Origin: Rotaria macrura
Taxonomy: Eukaryota > Rotifera > Eurotatoria > Philodinida > Philodinidae
Assembly: GCA_900239685.1 (NCBI GenBank)
Contig: OENT01000267.1
Location: 80,959 to 144,958, forward strand
Reading direction: 5' to 3'
DNA: 64,000 nt
The notes under the pieces: generated by a model
The model's database searches: none
What the model was told of the DNA's origin: nothing
Seen by the model: the letters and a program-made list of their open reading frames with translations, nothing else
Made by a program: the position numbers and the translations under genes
Shown here: positions 52,867 through 64,000 of the stretch, piece after piece
Numbering within the stretch: position 1 is the stretch's first letter
How the letters are laid out: each line of letters opens with the position of its first letter

Positions 52867-55800
52867 AATTATTGTTTAGTCATCGATAATAATACCGTTT
52901 CTCTTGCATTTGGAATACATAAATAATCGGCAGTCTCTTTTGATTTTATTTCTATGCTTTGCGTACGAACAACTCAAACCCAGTCTCATTATTTAGTCAT
53001 CGTATTTATCAAAATAATCTCGTCTGTTTGTGTTTCTTGTTGAATATTTTATTCTGTACTTCACTATTTTCTTTTAAAGGCATTATGTATCCTTAATTTA
53101 TAGTCTCTCTCATAGAACCGATGTTCATGCCGTTTCATCTACTGTTGTCTTGTCTGTTCTTAGTCATCTCTTAAATGAATGTTCTTTATAGAATATTTTT
53201 GAAATAAATTCCTATTTAGCCTTTTAGTAAATTATCATATCAGTAATAAATTGAAAACATAATCAGTAGAAATGAATATCGATTTTTATTCTTGTCTGAC
53301 ATGAAACAACGAACGAATTTATCAAGTTCCAATGTATTGCTCAAAAATGAAGGACTTTCTCTTAGAACTACATCATCAAACCAAAGGAAACTGATGGTCG
53401 AAGATCTTATTGCATGCACAGATACTCATTAAGAAATTTAGCCAAGGGATCCTGATGTTCTTCCTCAGTGGATTTTTTGAAAGAAATTGAAATTATTTTA
53501 TTGATTTTACTATAGAACTTCAGATGTACAAAGAAATATCGAATACCAGAAAACTAACACGAAACATCATTCGATGAAAAGTTCAATTATCGATAGAAGC
53601 TCTTCAATATTTCAATCGCAAATAATCTCTTCTAGTAAAATATATATTGAATTTTAAAGTAAATTTCTCTTTTACATCATGTACGTGTTGACTCGAATGT
53701 TAAAATACCAAAAGACTACAAATGATACAAGAATCAATCAAAAGATCTGCTCGATCAATCATCTGAAAAGTCTTCGTAGTCGATTAAAAATAAGGGTCTA
53801 CCTAATTTATCTGTACTAGATTCAAATTTAGAACTCGTTCTGACTCGTGTTAAATTTTTTTTTTTCGATTGTACTGAAAAAATTTGTTTCTAGTACATTT
53901 TATTATTCGAAACTTTTGACGTTTCGAATAACGTGCATTGTTTCTAATAAGTCATATTGATTTTGAATGATACATCGTTTGTAATAAGAATTGAATGTCA
54001 TTACCATGACTACTAACTTTTGAAAGTCTCGAGATTTATTTCAGAACTGAATGCGGCTCAGTTAGTTTGAGCGTTTATCATAATCTTCTAGTTTTTTGTT
54101 GTGACAGCTGTAGGAAGTCAAATAAAGGCCTTTCTTGCTTCCGTAGTTTGCCTGCAGATTAAAGAATCTTGTTTTTCTTTACGAGATTTGTCTCTACGTC
54201 TCGCGGGAAAAAAAGCTGTTTCCTACTTTCTAACTGATATGAAATAAATTATTGACTCAAATATTTAGAAAAAACTTCTTTCTTTACCAATCGGGTGACA
54301 CGTTCTAATGCTGAAATTTATGCGCTCGGTTAGTTTTTTAAAGTTTTTACCGAGTTTAGAACATGCAAGCATCCATGCTGTTGAATCGTAGTTGAGTACG
54401 TTTTATGTCCAGGATAATAGAAATATTAAATGATCATTAAACAAAATAAAATCATTTCACATTACAAGTCGATGAGAGATAGTTGAGCTTTCAATAAGCC
54501 AGTTTTGAATACACACAAACCTACTATATATGATATTATGTTATCTTTCTTATAAATCGAGGAGAAATAAATGCAAAACATGGAGACATAGATTAGTAGA
54601 CTCGTATATTGAATATATGAAATCAAGTGGTAAAAGTAATTGCAATCAAAACAAGATAACCATTATAAAGGTTTAGATCCTTGTCCAAGGAGAAAAAATT
54701 ATGCAGATCATTTGTTCTATCGTATGAAACAATGATTTTTTAATATTTTACCATAGAAATAATTGGTTTTCTACTATCTGTAAATAAGAACCGAACGAGT
54801 AAAACCAAAGAAACATGTGACCGAAGTAATCTAGAAAAAGTAGAAATTGCATTTTTCATGGAGTTGCTCACTATATTTAAAAAAAAAATTAAATCCAATA
54901 ATCTGATATTGAAAAGACAATCAATCTATTGAGTAATAATTCCACAACTAATGATAGTAAAATTTATCTTCTGAATAGATTCTATTCTTTCATAGACAAA
55001 GTAAATTATCGATCACACTTAGCTCTAGTAGTTCGTTGCATTTCAACCGTGATGATGATGATGATGATATAAAATAAAAGTATCCTTTGAAATTTGATTT
55101 CGAGTACAAACGAGTTATCATAGCTTAGAATTGAACATATACATACATATTTGCTTATCCACATTGAGTTGTCGAAGTGATGCATACGATTCAGATTTTA
55201 ACTAATTTGTTTCTATGAATATAGAATTAGTAATATGATTCAAGATAACAATTGTCAGACTCAGTCGAAACCAGATGTTTACATAATGTGGAAAACAGTA
55301 CACCACAGATTAATTATTTCGACATTACATATTCCATGAATTTTTTTCTGTTTTATCTTCACACTTACTGAATCCTTATCAATTCAAAGGATATATATAT
55401 ATATCTGTTTCAAAAATAAGTATGCTAATAATAATCACATCAGTTCTAAATGTTTGACGTATGTACAATCTGCTATTCCATTTACTACTATATAAAGTAG
55501 CATGATTCTAAAATAAATATCAAAGTTCAGTTTATTTTCTGTTAGTTCCTGACAATAGTTTCAGCATATAAACGAAAGTAAAAAGAATATTATGCTACTA
55601 CGCGTCCAAGTAATTTAAATATTCTATTAATACTCATTTTCCGTATAAGAGATCTTTGGTTTTTATCAAAGATGGCCACAGATTAGAATAGCTCTATTTT
55701 TTTCTAGACGAAAAATTATGTTCCCCAATGATTATGCAAATGAATTGACACAGACAAGAGCAGGCTAAACAAATACTACCTAGTACCGATCTCTTACTTC

Positions 55801-58800
55801 TTTCTATGGATCGTATTCCTATTATCAATGAAATAAGAATTCCAATAGTGCCATTCTTCATGACAAAATATTAGAGATGAAAATCGGTGTTGAAAAAAAA
55901 ACGAATCACGGTAATTTTGAAATCCAACGAATATTGAATTGAAAAAGAAAAATATTTCAAAGATTCGACAATCTTATTACATGATCAATTGACATAGAGA
56001 AAATTAAATTATTGAAAATTAGACTTCTCTTTGTATGGGAGTCTATGAGTTACAATAATTGCTTCTATCGTATTGTACAAATGTTTCAAAGGCGACTAAT
56101 AATTGTCGACTATCTTCATACATAACAATGATCAAGTATTTTTTAAATAATTTCTTTTTTATTTCAAGATAAATTCATTCATATGTCGTACCTATCCACA
56201 ATTCAATATCAAGAGCAATGTGTGTTTTTGCAGACATTCAAAATGTAATCGTCTTCATTTTGTATATGCTACTTCAATAGCTAGTCGACTATAGACTCCC
56301 TATGTAGATATGAATGCAGGTCAATAATGTCATCATGATATTCAACTCTAGATGTTGATCTATATTGAACCTACTTATAATATAGTCTAATTGATGTTCA
56401 TCCTTGTAAAAAGAAACTTTTAATCGAACTTTGCAGGTATGTTATCGTTGAGGCATCGGTGTGCTATGCGGGCAATCTGTTAAAAGTTCGATAGTGGAAC
56501 TGAATATTAATTTGTACTCATCTCGTTGGAAAATTTTCATAATCTGTTGGTTTGGAAAATGATTCACAAACAATAAAATCAGAAATGCCTTTGCATACTT
56601 CAGAGAGTTGTTCGATGAATTTCACATGAACATTTATTATTTTTATGACAGCAGTTGTGGTTCTACTCTTTACTATTTGTTTTGATCAACCTGTTTTTAA
56701 GAAAAGCACCATTATTTGGTTGAAAGATTAAAAAATATGAACGAAATTTCTTCCGAGCACGACGAATTACTGTCAGAGTCTTGAGTGACTGATCGAGAAA
56801 AAGTAACATGCAGAAATGAAATATCTCAAAAAAGCAAAATCCTGAAAAAAATGAGAGTTCGATTAGGAAAAACTCAAATTTTGCTACATCATATTTCCAA
56901 AGGAAAATCTCTAAAGATGTCCTCTCATACATTCATTGTACGATTAACTAGTCCGTTTAAAATAGATACTGCTATCGATGGTATGTTTTCTTTCAATTTC
57001 TCCATTTGATTGATTTATTGGCATCAATTTTTAACATCAAATTTTAATCTTATGTACATGCTATCTCATAACTATATTCGTATCTGCCGTGAACTGCCAG
57101 AAATCCGACATTTCCTCCTTCGATATTTTCATTTTTCGAAACTTTTGATTACTTAACAGGGTTTTTTCGAATTTGATTTTGTCAAGGTTTCGGCCCCATG
57201 CCAGACAACGACGACGCAAAAATATTATTCACCCTTACAATATCTATCATCAACATGATTATTGTCTTTCGATGAGAGCAATGTAATCTTAACTTGAAGA
57301 TTTTTATAAAACCTATTTGTCTTGTAAAATCTGTTTTCTATCCTCGAACACTTAGCATGGAACATTTTGTAAACTATAGATCCATTATTTAGATATTGTT
57401 TTATGAAGTACCCCTAGAAGTTATGTAATATCTTCAATCAGTTAAGAATGAAACTTCAAATTCAAAAGATTGACTTGAAAGAAAAGAATAATGTTTATCA
57501 GGTGAGTCGCTGTAATCTTCGATTCGTAGTCTATGACAAATATGGAAATCATTCATGCTGAACAACTTGATTGTTTTGAATACACTTTCAATACTCAATA
57601 ACGAATGTGAACTCAAATAGTCGATTCAATTTTCCTACATAAGCAAACGGCAACAAGTGAAAAAAAGCAGAGTTCACTTTAGAGATGTATGCGATTTCAG
57701 GCAATGATATTTGTCCTGTTGCAACAAACAATAAACAAACGTTTCCAGGACGATTCTTGTCTATATTAGTACCAGATAGAGATCTACTATTTTATTTTCT
57801 TATCTGTTCCTATTTCTTTGATTGATTCACATGAAAAAATTGTACAATGGCAAACGTGTATATTTTATTGTTTTTCTTTTTCAGAGATTCTTCTATAATT
57901 TTTCTTCATCGTTCGTATTTCTATCAAAAATTCATGCTATGATGTCATTTTTCTCTCTTCTTATGAACAATAGTATATTCATAGAAAAAAAAAGTTTGAT
58001 CGTAGCACACATGAGATTCGTAATAATAAGCAGAAGAGAAAAAAAGCATAGAGAAGAAACATTGCACAAGCGTTTCCATTGACAGGATTACATGAGAAAG
58101 AAAAATCGAACATGAAACGTACAGTATCATAAATTTTATAGTGACTAGATTAATCTAATAGTTTCTCTTTGATTTTTCGAATTTTTTTTTCGAAATAATC
58201 TTTTTATCGAAATCTAGCAAATGTTATATGCGAAACAAAATTCAATCTTCGGATTCAATTAATCAGTACACCTAGATTGTTTTTTATTGAGCAATATTGA
58301 CGATACGTGTTAGATTACAAAATCCAGCACCATGCATTGACGCATCAATACTTCTACTACATTGAAAAAAAACTGTGACGAGAAAGAATATGTTTTACAC
58401 AATCGGTTATATGAATGAATGCCATAACAGAACCTTGTCCTAGTATGAATTTCAATGCTATCAGCTTTCACAGCAGTACAATATCTGTTTAATAGAGAAA
58501 TTCTCAATCAAAGTCCTATAAAAGAAATCATATTGAATTTTAAATGAAGAATAAAATTTATTGAAATCCAATAGCAAGAGTTCAAACAAACATCAATCGT
58601 TTTCAATGAAACCTTTGTTAGGGTCAATGGATGAAAACAAAATCTTTTTCGTCTAATACATACGTGACACTCTGAAACAAAGCTATCAATAATACGAAGA
58701 TTCTTAACGATGTTTGTCCATCTGTATCCGAATAATCCTCATCGCATAAAAAAATGCATTTTCAACTGATTAACGAAACACTACAGATAGGAGAAGGCTA

Positions 58801-59828
58801 GATGTCAATAAAAGAACACTATCACCAATCAAAATTCCCATGCAATTCCAGTAATTCACAGTATTTGTTCCACTCTGACTAGTAGTAATTACCATTAAGC
58901 GTCAACCAGAACACGCGTTGTCTTACAAGAAGAAGAACGAACAAACGCAATAATTCTCAGTGTTCATACCATATTGCATGGATTTCCCATAAGACAGTTG
59001 GGTACTGACCTGCTCTTCACATAGTCTCCGAGCTATGCCAACAATTAGAAAGCTTGCAAGATTATCTTTTTTTTTTCTTATTGATAATTATTCTTTTTAT
59101 TTCATCAAGTGTAGACACAGATCAATAACACACACACACACAGACATAGAACACAATATTTCGATGCTACAATCGTTATTGACTCATTTTGAATATCAAC
59201 TATTGTATTTGTATATCACTTTACCATAATAACATGAAAGTATCAATAATTCCAACATGGATTCATATGAACGACAAACACTATAACATGTCTTTCATCC
59301 TCCTACTCATTTTTTTTTGCCTATGCCCTACTTGTAAACGACAAGATGTCTATGTATATTTAATAAATAAATGAATGAATGAAAAGAAAAACATGAGGTG
59401 AACTTCGTGTTAGAATTAAATTGACCAAATGACTTTCCTTGATGAATAGATAATGACTATTAATCAGTTCATACAGATAAACAAAATTAATAATTACTTA
59501 ACAATCAGAGTTGAATACAAGCTGCTCATCACTCTTTTCTCTCTTCGTTTCTTTTTTTCTTTTTTTTCATTCAAACTGAAACATGACAGTAAGTTAATTG
59601 TAAACATCCAATGATGATGAACTATTTCTATAATCGAACAGAAAAAATTATGAACCAATACCATTTTTTTCTCTTCGCTCTGTCTCTTCTTTTCTTCTTT
59701 TCTACTTCGCTCTCGCTCCGTCTCTCTTTCTAATTCATCCAATGGAATGTAACTTCATATTAAGATACAGAAGTCACAGTTTTTTTTAAATCTAACTTCT
59801 CCTGTCATAATCATTTAACATATTGATC
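52867..59828. other. gene-poor region upstream of the GFI1-like gene
   Basis: About 7 kb with only short, composition-driven open frames (e.g. 56663-57009, 57434-57616, 57822-58130). It contains a (GAT)n run at 55051-55068, a TA run near 55390 and a CA run at about 59130-59142. The first part will hold the pyruvate kinase 3' UTR. The remainder may be regulatory DNA of the developmental transcription factor, but no conserved element can be shown from one sequence. Confidence 0.5.
55051..55068. repeat. (GAT)6 microsatellite
   Basis: Six tandem GAT units in intergenic DNA, without an open reading frame around them. Confidence 0.85.
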
Positions 59829-61211
59829 ATGTCATCAATCTTTCCGAATTGGTTTACTGATACAATGTTACTTCATCGAAAGAGTTATGGTTCTGAACAG
59901 ATGAATGGAGACATAACTGGTAAGTTCATATCGTAAACTAATCACATCGAATAGTTTTCTATTTATATGTTGTATATTATTTAGCTGAACGTTTAAAATA
60001 TCTTCTTGGTATACAATACTATTCGAATTTATTTTCTCCATCGATGTTAAATTTATCATCATCAGGAACAAGTGAGAAATCTGAAAAAACTGAAGAAGAC
60101 GAACCAGACGATGAACCGGAAGAAAATGATTCATATAAATGTAATGATTGTGACAAATATTTTTCAACATCGCATGGCTTAGAAGTTCATGTACGGCGTA
60201 CACATTCATCAGATCTAAAGCCATATTCGTGTGATTTATGTTCAAAAACGTTTAGTCATTCATTATCACTTGCACAACATCGTACAACACATACACAAGA
60301 ACGTTGTTTTCAATGTAAAACATGTGGAAAATGTTTCAAACGATCATCAACATTATCAACACATTTATTGATACATTCTGATACTCGGCCATATTCATGT
60401 ATACATTGTGGTAAACGTTTTCATCAAAAATCTGATATGAAAAAACATACATATATTCATACGGGTAAATTTTCTTACACATGAAAATGAACACATTTCA
60501 TATTAACTGAATGTCAAGACAAAAAGAAAGCAATCTCTCATGAGATCCGATGACGATAGCCATTTTAAACATTAATAGAAAATTTTCGCGTACAACATGC
60601 ATTGTTAAAGGATGGAAGATGAATAGTTAAATATCTTATGCGTCATATTCACACATTTTTTTATACATCCATAAGACAGATTCAGTCATCTTAATTTTTT
60701 CTCTTTTCTTTTTGGATAGATTCAATTCATTTTATATTTCCTATTCTCATGAGATAATCTAGCGGATCCTGATAAGACTTATCATTTCTTTTTTTTTGTC
60801 TCCTTTTGTCTATTTGTAGTCATCCGTAAACAATTAATATTTGAACTAACAAGGGAAATTGAAATGTTCGCTTTGTTTTTTATTTTAGGAGAAAAACCTC
60901 ATAAATGTATTGTTTGTGGTAAGGCCTTTTCACAATCATCTAATTTGATTACACATAGTCGAAAACATACGGGTTTTAAACCATTTCAATGTCATAAATG
61001 TTTACGTGCATTTCAACGTAAAGTAGATTTACGTCGTCATATCGATACACAACATGGTGCCGAACATCTTCATGGAAATCTATCTTTACAGCCAGCACAT
61101 CAACATTCACATCAAAACAGTAATCAAAATGAAAACAATGAATCAACAAGTACTAATGGAAAATATGGACCAATCGGATCTTTGATTCAAGAACTTGCTG
61201 CTCGTCATTGA
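59829..61211 (+). CDS. GFI1/senseless-type six-zinc-finger transcription factor
   Basis: Nuclear DNA-binding regulator; relatives (GFI1, senseless, PAG-3) act in neural, sensory and blood cell fate. Exons 59829-59919, 59985-60464 and 60889-61211 join in phase to 297 residues. Six C2H2 fingers run from about residue 81 to the His-rich tail. Family-diagnostic stretches are [72 protein letters not shown] and [15 protein letters not shown]. The last intron splits the linker between fingers 4 and 5. Before the fingers lies a strongly acidic segment (about 61-79). After them comes a His/Gln/Asn-rich stretch ending LIQELAARH. No SNAG repressor motif is seen at the N-terminus. An additional upstream exon cannot be excluded, but the ATG at 59829 opens a complete frame. 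Confidence 0.94.
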
Positions 61212-64000
61212 ACAATTAGATATTGACTACTAACATTGAACTTCGCATGATTATTAGTATTTTTTTTGTCTTCATGTTCTTCCTTCTGTATAAAACGATG
61301 ATCCATATGCTAAGGGTGTCAAATTGAGAGAGAAAGTGAGTGTCTGTATGTGTGTGTGCAAGAAAGGCGATGACGAAAGGAAGTGTGAGCAACCATCTGG
61401 ATAGGCTGTGTGTGTGTGTGTGTGTGTGTGCATGTATATAGATATATATGAGAGAAGAAAATCTTGATTGAGAACTAGACAATAGGTGTGTGTGTGTGCT
61501 TGGTACTGTTTTATTATGCATCACAAATCTAACAAGAGAAAATTATTAATCTCACATCGATTCTGTGACTAGAACTCATTTTTTTACACAATAATAAAAA
61601 CAGATCTATTAATCACAGGACAATCTATAACTGCTTTTCTTGACAATTCTTGGTTCCTTTCTTTTTTAATTTCAATGTGTGGTGTTCATTTTTGTGCCGA
61701 TCCTCCTCTTCCCTCTTCTTCTCCCATAATGATAATCTCTTATGTCAAATGAAAAATAAATAAACGCTTACGGCTTGATATCTATGAGTTGTTCCTATCG
61801 CGGCTTGAAATCAAACGATTACTCTCATGTTTTCTCTTATTCGTCTTTTCTTGTTGTCTCCTTGGCAGGTGTTGAACGCGTGTATGTGCAATGATCATCA
61901 CTATCCTTACAATATGGTGAATTGTTGCCGATCGAATCGTCAACGTTGACAAGTTGTCTTAACCCTTGAGGCAAAAATGAACAGACAAAAGAAAACCAGA
62001 AGAAGCAACATAAGACAATATATATTTAAAAAAGAGGAAGAACAACAACAAAATGAATTACAAAATGCCAGTTGGTCTATATTGCTTCCGGGAGAGAAAA
62101 AGAAACCTTTCTTGAGAGTTAACGATTGAATTAGCAAAATGACAATTAAAAATAATCTATGTATATCAAAATTTTTTCTCTTCTGATAAGTCTCAATAAA
62201 TAAGTATGTAAGTGTGATAACATTGATCAGTTAGTCAATATTTGATCTTTCGTATAGCGTAATAACATATATATTACACTCAAGAAAAAGAACATTGCAG
62301 GCGAATAAATAAATGATGAAAAAATCCACACACGTGCCAACTTATTTTCCGTCATTCGTTCGATTATAGAAAGCAATCATCAACGATTTGAGTCCCATGT
62401 GTACGTCGAACATCGAACGTTTTTCTGCTACTTATTACTATCACTAATGCTTGCAATAGAAAATCATCTTGACGATAGAATATGTCATACAGAACAGAAT
62501 GTGATGGTACGACATTTGATGTCGAGATGGAACCATCAGTGATTAGGTTAATCAAACGCGTAATAAAACACGATGATTACATTTTCTCGTCGACATCATG
62601 ATAAAATTATCTTTATATATACATACTTATCCAATCTATCTCAGTTGGTTATTCTCGGAAGACAAAACTTTTGAATATTTATACATAAGTTTTGAAGACA
62701 AGCGACAAAATTTATTTGAAACTTCTTTCCTTAACATTAAAAAAAAAGATTCTTTTCAACTTTGAGTTAACCACATATCGATCATTCGTTCACAACAAAT
62801 TGAATTGCTTGTTGCTAATATGTCTTGCGATAGATTTTCTTTTGGTCTACAATCAACTCTTATAGATAAAAACAAGTATTCAATATAAAGTTGATGGAAT
62901 TTATTAATATTGAAATTCTGAACAGTGATTTGAATAGAGAGATTTAGTTTTAGTTCAGATTTCAGAAGAATAACATTCTTACAATTCTATCGAAATCCAG
63001 AATATGTCACATCTAATTTTTTAGTACTCACAGCTTCAAAATAAAAATACAAGAAGACTGATGGTGATTATTGATTTTCTAGATACTGGAATACTTCCTA
63101 GTTCAACACGATCCAAGTTAACTGAACTATAGTAGATTGGCTTTGAGAGAAACACGAAAAAGGTTTAATTCAATGATTTTCTTAAAAATTATCTGGTTCA
63201 TCTGCAGTGTCATAGAAAGATACGAGATATCCCTTTTTCTTTTACTAGAGAATGAGATGTTTTTATACTTTGTGTAATTTTATTTTTAGAGTACAATGAT
63301 TGTGGTACAGCGAACGTTCTAGATTTTTTCAGACTTGGGATTTTAAGAATATCATTATCATTGAACACTGTTTGGAAGTACTTTTTTGTTTCTTCAAAAC
63401 GATATTGGTATATTTTCTATATCTACGTATGTCATTAGGCGGTAAGATTTGTACTCACGCAATAAAATAAGCATTAAAAATGTATAAGATTTATGAAATA
63501 GGAATTATATTGTAGTACACTGATCTTGAGTTAGGTTTGAATCAAAACAATAAAGTCGATGCGATTATAATTACAGAAAATGAAAATTTAAGAGATGTTT
63601 CACCAGATCACGAAACCTCGTGACCGGGGAAAATTTGTTTTTCGTGATTTTGATAATGGGGTTAGAAAGAGTATTCATTTTTACCAACAAATCCAAACCT
63701 TTTCGATCTGAAGTCCTTCTAAAACGTTTTTTTAGCCCGGAGAGACTTTTTACACCCTTCGAACATCAAGTTTTTTTGTAATAATTTTTACTGTCCTTCG
63801 TAGTTTGATACTTCCTCGAAAACAATCAAGCTGATCGAGTTCGTTCAAGTTTCATTTTACAGTCACTAATGTACTGTATAAAGCAGCACCAATTAAGGAA
63901 TGTAATTGTCCTTGAGGTGAGGAGTTATGTGATCATCACAGTCAAAATTCTTGAAATCCTGCTGCATTTTCAGTTGAAAGGACACCAAAAATTTTATTAT
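61212..64000. other. 3' flank of the GFI1-like gene and unassigned sequence
   Basis: It begins with the 3' UTR of the zinc-finger gene and includes TG microsatellites. AATAAA occurs near 61757. From about 62.2 kb to the end no exon, RNA gene or repeat is recognised on either strand. Confidence 0.55.
61407..61430. repeat. (TG)12 microsatellite
   Basis: Twelve tandem TG units, with shorter TG runs nearby (about 61345-61360 and 61486-61498), in the 3' flank of the zinc-finger gene. Confidence 0.9.

Noticed and set aside
54113-54142. imperfect palindrome ggaag..aaaggccttt..cttcc
   Set aside because: Short, imperfect and isolated; chance is sufficient.
59868-60245. minus-strand frame over the GFI1-like exons
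   Set aside because: Antisense shadow of the zinc-finger coding exons.
1-64000. tRNA genes, rRNA, CRISPR arrays, telomeric repeats, viral or retrotransposon ORFs
   Set aside because: Looked for by eye on both strands; no intact tRNA A/B boxes, direct-repeat arrays, telomere-like tandem repeats or reverse transcriptase motifs were found. A covariance-model and repeat-library search would be decisive.

Overview
This is a eukaryotic, metazoan nuclear window. It is AT-rich by eye, its genes carry many short introns (about 45-80 nt) with GT..AG ends, and gene after gene is a recognisable animal ortholog. The best guess for the organism is a bdelloid-type rotifer. Three things suggest this: the intron style, the B-box/coiled-coil/TPR-like protein at 25.8-27.7 kb (from memory, a type very abundant in bdelloid proteomes), and possible spliced-leader acceptors close upstream of several start codons. 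The species cannot be named from sequence alone.

Layout. (1) <1-4815, minus: a BET-family double-bromodomain protein (BRD2/3/4, fs(1)h type), cut by the left edge before its ET domain. (2) 4.8-8.7 kb: intergenic. (3) 8712-18489, plus: a complete 20-exon USP19 deubiquitinase with two CS domains and a USP core interrupted by a MYND finger. One 2.4-kb intron holds a probable decayed hAT-like transposon. (4) 20232-22026, plus: a small heat-shock protein with two alpha-crystallin domains. (5) 25847-27737, plus: the B-box-like protein. (6) 30533-34287, minus: a G-protein alpha-s subunit with unusual N- and C-termini. (7) 38874-41854, plus: a MATH-like/BTB protein, followed after only 67 nt by (8) 41922-44966, plus: COPS2, COP9 signalosome subunit 2. 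(9) 46384-47497, plus: SNRNP40, the U5 snRNP WD40 protein. (10) 47809-52866, plus: a 15-exon pyruvate kinase. (11) 52.9-59.8 kb: a gene-poor stretch. (12) 59829-61211, plus: a GFI1/senseless-type six-finger transcription factor. The rest, to 64 kb, shows no gene.

The genes are mostly unrelated housekeeping, signalling and regulatory functions: chromatin reading, ubiquitin and NEDD8 handling, proteostasis, cAMP signalling, splicing, glycolysis and cell fate. They do not form one pathway. Possible co-transcription is limited to the tightly packed BTB-COPS2 pair, and perhaps SNRNP40-PK. Exon models were made by hand from splice signals, reading phase and family alignment from memory. All junctions listed are phase-consistent, but none has been tested with RNA. 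I did not find a convincing new biological system. The most interesting items are the altered alpha-s termini, the candidate operon and trans-splice sites, the two-domain sHSP, the lineage-type B-box protein, the hAT-like remnant, and the split between tiny and very large introns.
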